Part shown: in pieces, positions 20,442-29,161 of the stretch
How positions within the stretch are numbered: position 1 is the stretch's first letter
Layout: each line of letters starts with the position of its first letter
Notes under the pieces: generated by a model
Seen by the model: the letters and a program-made list of their open reading frames with translations, nothing else
The model's database searches: none
Told to the model about the DNA's origin: nothing
Position numbers and translations under genes: made by a program
DNA from: Streptomyces sp. BK239
GTDB taxonomy: Bacteria > Actinomycetota > Actinomycetes > Streptomycetales > Streptomycetaceae
Length of the DNA stretch: 64,000 nucleotides
Assembly (NCBI RefSeq): GCF_004217285.1
Contig: NZ_SHKS01000011.1
Coordinates: 124,001-188,000 of the forward strand
Reading direction: 5' to 3'

Positions 20442-21656
20442 ATGTCACCCACCCCCGGCCGTCTCACGGCCACGCTGTACGTCTACGCGTTCCTCGACGA
20501 GTTCGTCCTGCTCTACCCCGTGTACGCGCTGCTGTTCGCCGACACCGGGCTGTCCGTCTGGCAGACGTCCTCGCTGTTCGTCCTGTGGTCGGCGACCGGC
20601 GTGCTGCTGGAGGTGCCCTCCGGCGCCTGGGCGGACGCCGTCTCCCGCCGGACCCTGCTGTGGCTCGGCCCGCTGCTCGGCGGGGCCGGGTTCGCCCTGT
20701 GGGTGCTCTTCCCCTCGTACTGGGCCTTCGCGCTCGGCTTCGTCCTGTGGGGCGCGCGCGGCGCGCTGGCCTCCGGGGCGCTGGAGGCCCTGGTCTACGA
20801 GGAGCTGGAGCGGCTCGGCGCGGCGGACACCTACGCCCGGATCATGGGCCGGGCCCACGCGGCCGGACAGGCCGCCGCGATGACGGCCATGGCCGCGGCC
20901 GGCCCGGTCTTCGCGGCCCACGGCTACCCGGCCGTCGGCGCGGCCAGCGTCCTGGCCTGCCTGCTCTGCGCCGCGACGGCGACCCGCTTCCCCGAACACC
21001 GCCACCCGGCCGCCGGTCCCGCCTCCGGAGCGGGCGAGGGGGCGGCTGCCGGCTGGGCCGCCGCCCTGCGGTCCGGGCTCGGCGAGGTGCGCCGTGACCG
21101 CTCCGTGCGCGGGGCGCTGCTGCTCGTCCCGGCCGTCGGGGCGGTCTGGGGCGCGCTCGACGAGTACACCCCCCTGCTGGCCAGGGACACCGGCGTGGCG
21201 GACGCGACCGTCCCCTACCTGCTCGTGGTGATCTGGGCGGGCGTCACGGCGGGCAGCCTGCTCGCCGGTCCGGCCGAACGCCTCGGCAGCGCGCCCAAGG
21301 GGCTCGCCGCGCTGCTCGCTGTCTCCGCGCTCGCCCTCGCCGCCGGCGCGGCCGCCGGGACACCGGCCGGAATCGCGCTGGTGGCCGCGGCCTTCGGCGG
21401 CTTCCAGCTGGCGACGGTGCTCGCCGACGCCCGCCTCCAGCAGCGCATCGAGGGCACCGGCCGGGCCACCGTCACCTCGCTGGCGGGCCTGGCGACCGAG
21501 CTGACCACCATCGCCGTCTACGCCGCCTACGCGACCGCCCTCACCTCCACCGGCGCCCACACCACGACGTTCGCGCTGTTCGCGGCGCCGTACCTGCTGG
21601 CGGCGGCGGTGCTCGCGGCACGGGCGGTGAGACCGGCGCGAACGCGCTGCCGTTGA
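20442..21656 (+). CDS. Major facilitator superfamily transporter
   Basis: The 404-residue product has 12 predicted membrane segments, with the MFS loop 2-3 motif in EVPSGAWADAVSRRTLLWLG and a central soluble loop (RFPEHRHPAAGPASGAGEGA). The N-terminal half (YVYAFLDEFVLLYPVYALLF) resembles MFS proteins annotated as drug or metabolite exporters. ATG at 20442 follows GGGAAGG. It sits between the Lrp gene and davA on the same strand with its own 268-base upstream gap, where TAGCAT near 20335 could be a -10. The substrate is unknown. Confidence 0.85.
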   Translation: MSPTPGRLTATLYVYAFLDEFVLLYPVYALLFADTGLSVWQTSSLFVLWSATGVLLEVPSGAWADAVSRRTLLWLGPLLGGAGFALWVLFPSYWAFALGFVLWGARGALASGALEALVYEELERLGAADTYARIMGRAHAAGQAAAMTAMAAAGPVFAAHGYPAVGAASVLACLLCAATATRFPEHRHPAAGPASGAGEGAAAGWAAALRSGLGEVRRDRSVRGALLLVPAVGAVWGALDEYTPLLARDTGVADATVPYLLVVIWAGVTAGSLLAGPAERLGSAPKGLAALLAVSALALAAGAAAGTPAGIALVAAAFGGFQLATVLADARLQQRIEGTGRATVTSLAGLATELTTIAVYAAYATALTSTGAHTTTFALFAAPYLLAAAVLAARAVRPARTRCR

Positions 21657-21673
21657 AGCGCACCCCGGTGCCT

Positions 21674-21736
21674 GCAACGAATCGCCGCCCCGCCCGGAAT
21701 CGACGCAACGAACCGCTGGTCAGCGCGCAACGGGTG
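21674..21736. promoter_or_regulatory. Three phased GCAACG repeats before davA
   Basis: GCAACGAATC (21674), GCAACGAACC (21705) and GCAACGGGTG (21727) are spaced 31 and 22 bases, about three and two helical turns. They lie 80-140 bases before the davA ATG and share the GCAACGA core with a site before the APC permease. I propose an operator for a common regulator. Confidence 0.45.
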
Positions 21737-21815
21737 CTTCTTGTTCCGCCGAGGGCGACGCCCGTACCGTCTACGTGGCCCCCACAATCACCCCTGCCCC
21801 CGGTGAGGATCACGC

Positions 21816-22604
21816 ATGCGCACCGCCCTGCTCCAGAGCTCCGGCCGGCCCGGCTCGGTCGCCGAGAACCTCAAGGTCCTCGACGAGGCCGCCGGCCGGG
21901 CCGCCGCCGCGGGCGCGGGCCTGCTCGTCACGCCGGAGATGTTCCTCACCGGGTACGCGATCGGCGACGACATCGCCCGTCTCGCCGAGCCCGCCGACGG
22001 CGACTCGGCCGACGCGGTCGCCGAGATCGCCGGCCGGCACGGGCTCGCCGTGGCGTACGGCTACCCGGAGCGCGAGGGCGCGACGGTCCACAACTCCGTC
22101 CAGCTGATCTCCGCCGAAGGCGCCCGCCTCGCCGGCTACCGCAAGACCCACCTCTTCGGCTGCTTCGAGCGCGACCACTTCGCCCCCGGCGGGCAGCAGG
22201 TCGTCCAGGCCGAGCTGAACGGCCTCACCGTCGGCCTCCTCGTCTGCTACGACGTCGAGTTCCCGGAGAACGTCCGCGCCCACGCCCTGGCCGGCACCGA
22301 CCTCCTGGTGGTGCCGACGGCGCAGATGCACCCCTTCCAGTTCGTCGCCGAGTCGATGATCCCGGTGCGCGCCTTCGAGAACCAGATGTACGTCGCGTAC
22401 GTCAACCGAGTCGGTGTGGAAGGGGAGTTCGAGTTCGTCGGGCTGTCCACGCTGGCCGGCCCCGACGGCGTCGCCCGCACCCGCGCCGGACGCGAGGAGC
22501 AACTGGTGTTCGCCGACGTGGACCCCGCCTTCCTCGCCGCCTCCCGCGAGGCGAACCCCTACCTCCAGGACCGCCGCCCCGGCCTCTACGGCTCCCTGGT
22601 CTGA
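21816..22604 (+). CDS. davA: 5-aminovaleramide amidohydrolase, DavA type (carbon-nitrogen hydrolase)
   Basis: DavA hydrolyses 5-aminovaleramide to 5-aminovalerate, the second step of the monooxygenase route of lysine breakdown. The 262-residue nitrilase-superfamily product shows the Glu-Lys-Cys triad: Glu41 in VTPEMFLTGY, Lys110 in YRKTHLFG and Cys144 in LVCYDVEFPEN. Several segments (PEMFLTGY, YGYPER, NSVQLI, YRKTHLFG) match Pseudomonas putida DavA as I remember it. Adjacent davB on the same strand strongly supports the role. GAGG lies upstream of the ATG, and phased GCAAC repeats lie before that. A general omega-amidase is the alternative. Confidence 0.88.
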   Translation: MRTALLQSSGRPGSVAENLKVLDEAAGRAAAAGAGLLVTPEMFLTGYAIGDDIARLAEPADGDSADAVAEIAGRHGLAVAYGYPEREGATVHNSVQLISAEGARLAGYRKTHLFGCFERDHFAPGGQQVVQAELNGLTVGLLVCYDVEFPENVRAHALAGTDLLVVPTAQMHPFQFVAESMIPVRAFENQMYVAYVNRVGVEGEFEFVGLSTLAGPDGVARTRAGREEQLVFADVDPAFLAASREANPYLQDRRPGLYGSLV

Positions 22605-22662
22605 CCCGGCCCCCGGCCGCCCCCGCCCCCCGCTCTTCCTCGCCGCAAGGAGTCCGCACCCC

Positions 22663-24360
22663 ATGACGTCCACGGTGCCCAACGCCGTCGAGCACACCGA
22701 CGCGCAGCAGCCGCCGATCACCATGTTCGGCCCGGACTTCCCGTACGCCTACGACGACTTCCTCGCCCATCCGGCGGGGCTCGGCCAGATCCCGGCGACC
22801 GAGCACGGCGCCGAGGTCGCGGTCATCGGCGGCGGACTGTCCGGCATCGTGGCCGCGTACGAGCTGATGAAGATGGGCCTCAAGCCCGTCGTATACGAGG
22901 CCGACCGCATCGGCGGCCGGCTGCGCACCGTCGGCTTCGAGGGCTGCGACCCCTCGCTCACCGCCGAGATGGGCGCGATGCGCTTCCCGCCGTCCTCCAC
23001 GGCGCTCCAGCACTACATCGACCTGGTGGGTCTGGAGACCCGCCCGTTCCCCAACCCCCTCTCGGAGGCGACGCCTTCGACCGTCGTCGACCTCAAGGGC
23101 GAGTCCCACTACGCCGAGACGATCGACGACCTCCCCCAGGTCTACCGGGACGTCGCGGAGGCCTGGGCGAAGTGCCTCGAAGAGGGCGCCGACTTCAGCG
23201 ACATGAACCGCGCCCTGCGCGAGCGGGACGTGCCGCGCATCCGCGAGATCTGGTCCAAGCTCGTCGAAAAGCTCGACAACCAGACCTTCTACGGCTTCCT
23301 CTGCGACTCCGAGGCGTTCAAGTCCTTCCGCCACCGCGAGATCTTCGGCCAGGTCGGCTTCGGCACCGGCGGCTGGGACACCGACTTCCCCAACTCCATC
23401 CTGGAGATCCTGCGCGTCGTCTACACCGAGGCCGACGACCACCACCGCGGCATCGTCGGCGGCAGTCAGCAGTTGCCGCTGCGCCTGTGGGAGCGCGAGC
23501 CGGAGAAGATCGTGCACTGGCCGTACGGCACCTCGCTGGCGAGCCTGCACGAGGGCGGCGAGCCCCGCCCCGCCGTGACCCGGCTGCACCGCACGGCCGG
23601 CAACCGCATCACGGTGACGGACGCCGACGGAGACATCCGCACCTACCGGGCGGCGATCTTCACCGCCCAGTCCTGGATGCTGCTGTCGAAGATCGCCTGC
23701 GACGACTCGCTGTTCCCGATCGACCACTGGACGGCGATCGAGCGTACCCACTACATGGAGTCCAGCAAGCTGTTCGTGCCCGTCGACCGGCCGTTCTGGC
23801 TGGACAAGGACGCGAGCACCGGCCGGGACGTCATGTCGATGACGCTCACCGACCGTATGACGCGCGGGACTTACCTCCTCGACGACGGCCCCGACAAGCC
23901 CGCCGTGATCTGCCTGTCGTACACCTGGTGCGACGACAGCCTGAAGTGGCTGCCGCTGTCCGCGAACGAGCGGATGGAGGTCATGCTGAAGTCGCTCGGC
24001 GAGATCTACCCGAACGTCGACATCAGGAAGCACGTCATCGGCAACCCGGTGACGGTCTCCTGGGAGAACGAGCCCTACTTCATGGGCGCGTTCAAGGCCA
24101 ACCTGCCCGGTCACTACCGATACCAGCGGCGCCTGTTCACCCACTTCATGCAGGACCGGCTCCCCGAGGACAAGCGGGGCATCTTCCTCGCCGGCGACGA
24201 CATCTCCTGGACCGCGGGCTGGGCCGAGGGCGCCGTGCAGACCGCGCTGAACGCGGTCTGGGGAGTGATGCACCACTTCGGCGGGGCGACCGACGCGACC
24301 AATCCGGGCCCGGGTGACCTGTACGACGAGATCGCCCCGGTGGAACTCCCGGAGGACTGA
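22663..24360 (+). CDS. davB: L-lysine 2-monooxygenase, DavB type flavoprotein
   Basis: This 565-residue flavin amine oxidase family enzyme most likely converts L-lysine and O2 to 5-aminovaleramide and CO2. The FAD-binding motif VAVIGGGLSGIVAAYEL is at residues 53-69, followed by EADRIGGRL. Long stretches (ITMFGPDFPYAYDDFLAHPA, HREIFGQVGFGTGGWDTDFP, LTDRMTRGTYL, FLAGDDISWT) match Pseudomonas lysine 2-monooxygenase very closely as I recall it, more closely than other amino acid oxidases. AAGGAG lies ten bases before the ATG at 22663. It follows davA by 58 bases and the two form an operon. Tryptophan or phenylalanine 2-monooxygenase activity is a less likely alternative. Confidence 0.9.
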   Translation: MTSTVPNAVEHTDAQQPPITMFGPDFPYAYDDFLAHPAGLGQIPATEHGAEVAVIGGGLSGIVAAYELMKMGLKPVVYEADRIGGRLRTVGFEGCDPSLTAEMGAMRFPPSSTALQHYIDLVGLETRPFPNPLSEATPSTVVDLKGESHYAETIDDLPQVYRDVAEAWAKCLEEGADFSDMNRALRERDVPRIREIWSKLVEKLDNQTFYGFLCDSEAFKSFRHREIFGQVGFGTGGWDTDFPNSILEILRVVYTEADDHHRGIVGGSQQLPLRLWEREPEKIVHWPYGTSLASLHEGGEPRPAVTRLHRTAGNRITVTDADGDIRTYRAAIFTAQSWMLLSKIACDDSLFPIDHWTAIERTHYMESSKLFVPVDRPFWLDKDASTGRDVMSMTLTDRMTRGTYLLDDGPDKPAVICLSYTWCDDSLKWLPLSANERMEVMLKSLGEIYPNVDIRKHVIGNPVTVSWENEPYFMGAFKANLPGHYRYQRRLFTHFMQDRLPEDKRGIFLAGDDISWTAGWAEGAVQTALNAVWGVMHHFGGATDATNPGPGDLYDEIAPVELPED

Positions 24361-24379
24361 GGCGCGTTGAGGGCCGGGC

Positions 24380-25081
24380 TCACAGCGGGGTGAGCAGCAT
24401 CCGGCCGGCGAAGCCGACCGCCGCGTCGAGGCGGTCGGCCGACTCCCGGGCGAGGTCCGGGAGTCGGCGCAGGGCCCACAGGGCGCGGGCCGCGGACCAG
24501 GCGGCGTCCCGGGCGCGCTCCAGGCTCCACGAGCCCAGGAGATGGGTGAGCGGATCGGCGATCCGCAGAAGGTCGGGGCCCGGCGTCAGCTCCTCGCGGA
24601 TGCGCTCCTCCAGCGTGACGAGGAGATCGCCCACGCGGTCGAACTCGTCCTCCATGTCCGCCGGTTCGCAGCCGCGACTACGACAGGCGTCCACGACGGC
24701 GAGCGCGAGGTCGTGGCCGACGTGCGCGTTCATGCCCGCGAGTGCGAACTGCACGGGCCGTACGCCGGGATGGCGGCGGAACTGCGACAGCGGGCGCCAG
24801 CAGGCCGGCGGACGGTGGCCGCGGGCGTCCGCGTCGACCGCCGTGAGGTAGCGCTCGGCGAGCCGAACGTCCAGCGTGCCGGCGGCGCCGGGGGTCGCGA
24901 ACAGGCCCGTGCCGACGCGCCGTTCGGCCTCCCGCCTGACGGCCAGGCAGACCCGGTTGAAGACCGCGATCCCGTCCCGCGGTGGCAGGGCCGCGTCAAG
25001 GTCGCGCATCCGGGCGAGCACCCCGTCGAGAACGGCGGCGGCCGGGGTGACGGGTGGGGCGGACTGTTCCGAGTGCGGCAT
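24380..25081 (-). CDS. DUF5995 family protein
   Basis: The 233-residue, mostly helical protein belongs to a family of unknown function common in actinobacteria (DUF5995 as I recall). The hallmark is FALAGMNAHVGHDLALAVVD in the middle, with two histidines that could bind metal, and FNRVCLAVRREAERR nearer the N-terminus. There is no signal peptide and no membrane segment. The ATG lacks a ribosome binding site, and a TAGGGC-like element about 15 bases upstream hints at a leaderless transcript. It is divergent from the GH6 gene and convergent with davB. I assign no function. Confidence 0.8.
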   Translation of the reverse strand: MPHSEQSAPPVTPAAAVLDGVLARMRDLDAALPPRDGIAVFNRVCLAVRREAERRVGTGLFATPGAAGTLDVRLAERYLTAVDADARGHRPPACWRPLSQFRRHPGVRPVQFALAGMNAHVGHDLALAVVDACRSRGCEPADMEDEFDRVGDLLVTLEERIREELTPGPDLLRIADPLTHLLGSWSLERARDAAWSAARALWALRRLPDLARESADRLDAAVGFAGRMLLTPL

Positions 25082-25181
25082 GGGGGAAGGGTCGCAGCCC
25101 TAGGCTGACTCGCGCGCCGGCGGGCCCGGGGCTTCCCCGGAACGGGGGACGTGCCCGTCGCGCGGGAGGGGGAGCAGCACC

Positions 25182-26369
25182 GTGCGAGTACCGCGTCAGC
25201 GACGGGCCGTCCGGCGGCGCGTCGTGGTCGCCGTCGCCTCGGGGGCCGTCGCCCTGGCCGCGGCGGCCGCCGTGGTGGCGTCGTCCGGCGACGGAGACGA
25301 CACCGGCGACGCACGCCGGGGCAGGGCGAGTGAGCCTCGGCGGGAGACGAGCGGCCCCCGGGCCCTCGCGCCCGTCTCCCCGTCCCCGGCCGCGTCGCCT
25401 TCCCCGTCAGTTTCCGGGAGGACGCCCGCGGCCGGCCGGAGCGCCTCGCCCGCGCCCACTGTCACGGCCCGCCGGAAGGGACGCGGGGCGGCCGCCCCGG
25501 GCCGGCTCTACCGCCACCCCGAGTCCCAGGTCGCGGACTGGGTCCGGGCCAACCCGGGCGACGCGCGCCGCGCGGTCATCGAGTCGCGCATCGCGAGCCG
25601 GCCGGCCGCGGTGTGGTTCGTCGACCACACGCCGGACACGATCACCTCCCGGGTCCGCGCCGTCACCGCGGGCGCCGCCGCGCAGGGCCGGGTGCCGGTC
25701 CTCGTGCCCTACCTCATCCCCGATCGGGACTGCGGCGGGGCGTCCGGGGGCGGCGCACCCGATCTCGACGCCTACGACGCCTGGATCGACCGGTTCGCCG
25801 CCGGCCTCGGCTCGGGGGAGGTCGTCGTCATCCTGGAGCCCGACGCGATCGCCTACGCCGACTGCCTCCCGGCGGAGCGGCGGGCCGCCCGTTTCGCCTC
25901 GCTGGCCCGCGCCGGCCGGGTCCTCACCGCGGCCGACCCCCGGGCCCGCGTCTACTACGACGCCGGCCACTCCCACTGGAACGGGCCGGCGCGGCAGGCG
26001 GACCTGCTCAGGCAGGCGGGCGCGGCCTCCGCGTCGTCCGCGGGGATCTTCACCAATGTCTCCAACTACCAGCGCACCGCCGACGAGGTCGCCTACGCCC
26101 GCGAGGTCCTCGCCGCGCTGGGCGGCCCCGCGGGACTCGGCGCGGTCATCGACACCAGCCGCAACGGCAACGGCGCGCCCGCCGGCGGCGAGTGGTGCGA
26201 CCCGGACGGCCGTGCGGTGGGCCGGGCCCCCACCCTCGACACCGGCGAGGCCCGCGTCGACGCCTACCTGTGGGTGAAACTGCCGGGCGAGTCCGACGGC
26301 TGCAAGGGCGAGGCGGGGTCGTTCAGCCCGTCGTACGCCTACGAGCTGGCGCGTTCGGGGTCGTCGTAG
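25182..26369 (+). CDS. Glycoside hydrolase family 6 protein (cellulase-like)
   Basis: GH6 enzymes cleave beta-1,4-glucan chains with inversion. The 395-residue product begins with a basic stretch and one hydrophobic helix (VVVAVASGAVALAAAAAVVA, about residues 15-34), then a Ser/Pro/Ala-rich linker and the catalytic domain from about residue 105. Family motifs are visible: PYLIPDRDCGG, VVILEPDAIAYADC with the acid aspartate region, YYDAGHSHWNG, ISNV-type FTNVSNYQ, VIDTSRNGNG, EWCDP and WVKLPGESDG. The protein is probably exported or anchored. No carbohydrate-binding module is present. No cellobiose-type CebR operator is seen upstream. The last 31 bases overlap the convergent permease gene. Confidence 0.9.
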   Translation: MRVPRQRRAVRRRVVVAVASGAVALAAAAAVVASSGDGDDTGDARRGRASEPRRETSGPRALAPVSPSPAASPSPSVSGRTPAAGRSASPAPTVTARRKGRGAAAPGRLYRHPESQVADWVRANPGDARRAVIESRIASRPAAVWFVDHTPDTITSRVRAVTAGAAAQGRVPVLVPYLIPDRDCGGASGGGAPDLDAYDAWIDRFAAGLGSGEVVVILEPDAIAYADCLPAERRAARFASLARAGRVLTAADPRARVYYDAGHSHWNGPARQADLLRQAGAASASSAGIFTNVSNYQRTADEVAYAREVLAALGGPAGLGAVIDTSRNGNGAPAGGEWCDPDGRAVGRAPTLDTGEARVDAYLWVKLPGESDGCKGEAGSFSPSYAYELARSGSS

Positions 26370-27727
26370 GAACTGGTGCCCTCGTCCAGCAGGGGCTGCT
26401 GGGTCTTGAGGTGGGCGGGGGCGAAGGCGCGCAGCGCGTGGTAGCCGACGATGACGACGAGGGTGCCGAGCGCGATGCCGCTGAGGGAGAAGGTGTCGGT
26501 GAACGTCAGGGTGACGTTGCCGACGCCGATGATGATGCCCGCGGCGGCCGGGACCAGGTTGAGCGGGTTGCGCAGGTCGACGCCCGCGTTGGTCCAGATC
26601 TGCGCGCCGAGCAGGCCGATCATGCCGTACAGGATGACGGTGATCCCGCCGAGGACGCCGCCCGGGACGGCGGCCACCACCGCGCCGAACTTGGGGCACA
26701 GGCCGAACAGCAGCGCGAAACCGGCGGCGGCCCAGTAGGCGGCGGTCGAGTAGACGCGGGTCGCGGCCATCACGCCGATGTTCTCGGAGTACGTGGTGTT
26801 CGGCGGGCCGCCGACGGCGGTGGACAGCACCGAGCCGAGGCCGTCGGCCGCGATCGCCGTGCCGAGCTTGTCGTCGAGCGGGTCGCCGGTCATCTCGCCG
26901 ACCGCCTTGACGTGCCCGGCGTTCTCCGCGACCAGCGCGATGACGACCGGCAGCGCGACCAGGATCGCCGACCACTGGAAGCTCGGTCCGTGGAAGGAGG
27001 GCAGGCCGATCCAGTCCGCCCGGCCGACCCCGGAGAGGTCCAGCCGCCAGTGGTCGGTGACCTTGCCGCTCGCGTCCGCCGAGTGGATCCGTCCGAAGAT
27101 CCGGTCGAACGCCCAGGAGACGGCGTAGCCGAAGACCAGGCCGAGGAAGATGGCGACGCGGGACCAGAAGCCGCGCAGGCAGACCACGGCCAGCGCGGTG
27201 AACGCCATGACCAGCAGCGCGGTCCACTGGTCCTGCGGCCAGTAGGTGGAAGCGGTCACCGGGGCGAGGTTGAAGCCGATCAGCATCACGACCGCGCCGG
27301 TCACGATCGGCGGCATCGCGGCGTGGATGATCCGCGCGCCGAACCGCTGCACGGCCAGCCCCACCAGGAACAGCGCCACGCCCACGACGAGCACCGCACC
27401 GGTGACCGTGGCACTCGTGCCGCCCTGGGCGCGGATGACGGCCGCCACGCCCACGAAGGACAGCGAGCAGCCCAGGTAGCTGGGCACCCGGCCGCGGGTG
27501 GCGAGCAGGAAGATCACGGTCGCGACGCCCGACATCATGATCGCGAGGTTCGGGTCGAGCCCCATCAGGACGGGCGCGACGAAGGACGCGCCGAACATCG
27601 CGACCACGTGCTGCGCGCCCAGCCCCACCGTGCGGGGCCAGGAGAGCCGCTCGTCGGGGCGGACCACCGCGCCCGGCGCGGGGACGCGGCCGTCTCCGTG
27701 AAGTTTCCAGCCGACGCCGAGATCCAT
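26339..27727 (-). CDS. NCS2 family uracil/xanthine permease
   Basis: The 462-residue integral membrane protein belongs to the nucleobase-ascorbate transporter family, which imports uracil, xanthine or related bases with protons. The signature region reads VALVAENAGHVKAVGEMTGD with the conserved glutamate, followed by GGPPNTTYSENIGVMAATRV; 14 membrane segments are expected. Similarity in these motifs is closest to UraA/PyrP-type uracil permeases, so pyrimidine uptake is likely. I chose the ATG at 27727 (MDLGVGWKLHGDGR) because it is a family-like start, though no ribosome binding site is evident. The 3' end overlaps the GH6 gene by 31 bases. Confidence 0.9.
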   Translation of the reverse strand: MDLGVGWKLHGDGRVPAPGAVVRPDERLSWPRTVGLGAQHVVAMFGASFVAPVLMGLDPNLAIMMSGVATVIFLLATRGRVPSYLGCSLSFVGVAAVIRAQGGTSATVTGAVLVVGVALFLVGLAVQRFGARIIHAAMPPIVTGAVVMLIGFNLAPVTASTYWPQDQWTALLVMAFTALAVVCLRGFWSRVAIFLGLVFGYAVSWAFDRIFGRIHSADASGKVTDHWRLDLSGVGRADWIGLPSFHGPSFQWSAILVALPVVIALVAENAGHVKAVGEMTGDPLDDKLGTAIAADGLGSVLSTAVGGPPNTTYSENIGVMAATRVYSTAAYWAAAGFALLFGLCPKFGAVVAAVPGGVLGGITVILYGMIGLLGAQIWTNAGVDLRNPLNLVPAAAGIIIGVGNVTLTFTDTFSLSGIALGTLVVIVGYHALRAFAPAHLKTQQPLLDEGTSSYDDPERASS

Positions 27728-27829
27728 GGTGCGGTTTCGCTTTCGTGCGGGTGCGGATGACCGGCCCATTCTCACGCGAAAACCGGAATGCAACCGACCG
27801 CTTGCCCGTCCGCCCCCTGGTCGAACCCC

Positions 27830-29041
27830 TCAGGCGCGGGGCTCGGCCACCGTCTCGCCCCGTGCGGCGGCCCCCTCGGGCATCCGTTCGCCGCCGCGCA
27901 GCACCCCCGCGAACACCACCAGGCCGCAGGCCAGCAAGGTCACCACGCCGAACGACACCACCAGGCTCGTCATCTGCGCCACCCCGCCGATCAGGCTCGG
28001 CGCGATCAGGCCGGAGGTGTACGTGATGGTGGCGACGCCCGCGATGGCCTGACTCGGGTTCGGCCCGCTGTGCCCGGCCGCCGCGAAGCAGAGCGGGACG
28101 ACGACGGCGATGCCCAGGCCCATCAGCCCGAACCCGCCCGTGGCCACCGCCGGGTGACCTCCGAACACGATCAGCAGGCCGCCGAGCGCCGCCAGCACGC
28201 CGCCCACCCGTACGGTGCGCACCGCGCCGAAACGGTTCACCACCGTGTCGCCCGCGATCCGGGCCACCGCCATGGTGAGCATGAAGCCCGTCGTGCAGGC
28301 CGCCGCGACACCGGCCGACGACTCCAGCTGATCGCGCAGGTACACGGCCGACCAGTCCAGTGCGGCGCCCTCCGCGAACACCGCGCAGAACCCGACCGCG
28401 CCGATCAGCAGCGCCGAGCGGGGCGGCAGTGCGAACCGTGGCGGCGGCTCCTCGTCCTCGGTGGGCCGCACGTCGAGCACCCAGCGGCAGGCCAGCAGAC
28501 CGAGCACCGTCAGGACGGCCGCCGCCAGCGCGTGGTGCACGCGCGCGTCCGCGCCGAGGTGCGCCGCGAGCGTCCCGCCCGCCGAACCGACCAGCGCGCC
28601 CGCGCTCCACAGGCCGTGCAGCCCGGACATGATCGACTTGTCGAGCAGCCGCTCCACCTCCACGCCCAGCGCGTTCATGGCGACGTCGGCCATGCCGGCC
28701 GTGGCGCCGTAGACGAACATCGCCAGGCACAGGGTGAGCAGGTTCGGCGCCAGCGAGGGCAGCACCAGGGCCAGCGTCCACGACGCGATCAGCGCGCGCA
28801 GCGCGGCCCGGCTGCCCAGCGTGTGGGAGATCCGGCCGGCCAGCGGCATGGAGCACGACGCGCCGAACGCCGTGAAGGCGAGGGCGAACCCGAGCTGTCC
28901 CGCGCTCACCGAGGCGTGGTCCTGGATCCAGGGGACGCGGGTGGCGAAGGAGCCGGTGACCGCGCCGTGCACGGCGAAGACGGCGGCCACGGCGTACCGG
29001 GCCCGCTTCACCTCCGCGGGTGCGCAGATCACTTCGCTCAT
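27830..29041 (-). CDS. MFS transporter divergent from a ROK regulator
   Basis: The 403-residue product has 12 membrane segments and resembles the MFS subgroup of sugar or purine-like transporters with FAVHGAVTGSFATRVPWIQD at the N-terminus, GMADVAMNALGVEVER and SIMSGLHGLWSAGALVGSA, motifs typical of YbjJ-like inner membrane proteins. GGGGACAGAGAGC precedes the ATG. It is transcribed away from a ROK regulator with a 120-base gap containing a palindrome, so it is probably controlled by that regulator. The substrate cannot be read from the sequence. Confidence 0.87.
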   Translation of the reverse strand: MSEVICAPAEVKRARYAVAAVFAVHGAVTGSFATRVPWIQDHASVSAGQLGFALAFTAFGASCSMPLAGRISHTLGSRAALRALIASWTLALVLPSLAPNLLTLCLAMFVYGATAGMADVAMNALGVEVERLLDKSIMSGLHGLWSAGALVGSAGGTLAAHLGADARVHHALAAAVLTVLGLLACRWVLDVRPTEDEEPPPRFALPPRSALLIGAVGFCAVFAEGAALDWSAVYLRDQLESSAGVAAACTTGFMLTMAVARIAGDTVVNRFGAVRTVRVGGVLAALGGLLIVFGGHPAVATGGFGLMGLGIAVVVPLCFAAAGHSGPNPSQAIAGVATITYTSGLIAPSLIGGVAQMTSLVVSFGVVTLLACGLVVFAGVLRGGERMPEGAAARGETVAEPRA

Positions 29042-29087
29042 GCTCTCTGTCCCCTCTCCGGACCGTCGTACGGTGCGCGCCGTAAAC

Positions 29088-29108
29088 TATCAGGAAGCCT
29101 GCCTGATA
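29088..29108. promoter_or_regulatory. Candidate ROK operator
   Basis: TATCAGG and CCTGATA form a perfect 7-bp inverted repeat with a 7-base spacer in the short gap between the divergent MFS and ROK genes. It starts 47 bases from the MFS start codon and ends 54 bases from the ROK start codon, which fits an autoregulatory operator. Confidence 0.55.
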
Positions 29109-29161
29109 AATAGGGGGCCGTCAGGAGCCGGACGCCGGCTCCCCATGGGAGGATTCCCCGC

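Noticed and set aside
25082..25181. A CebR operator (TGGGAGCGCTCCCA) before the GH6 gene
   Set aside because: No sequence close to this palindrome is present, so control by cellobiose through CebR is not supported here.
25407..28856. An 1149-codon open frame on the - strand across the GH6, permease and MFS genes
   Set aside because: It is antisense to or out of phase with three genes whose families are clear; its translation is Arg/Gly/Ala-rich without any domain. High GC produces such frames.
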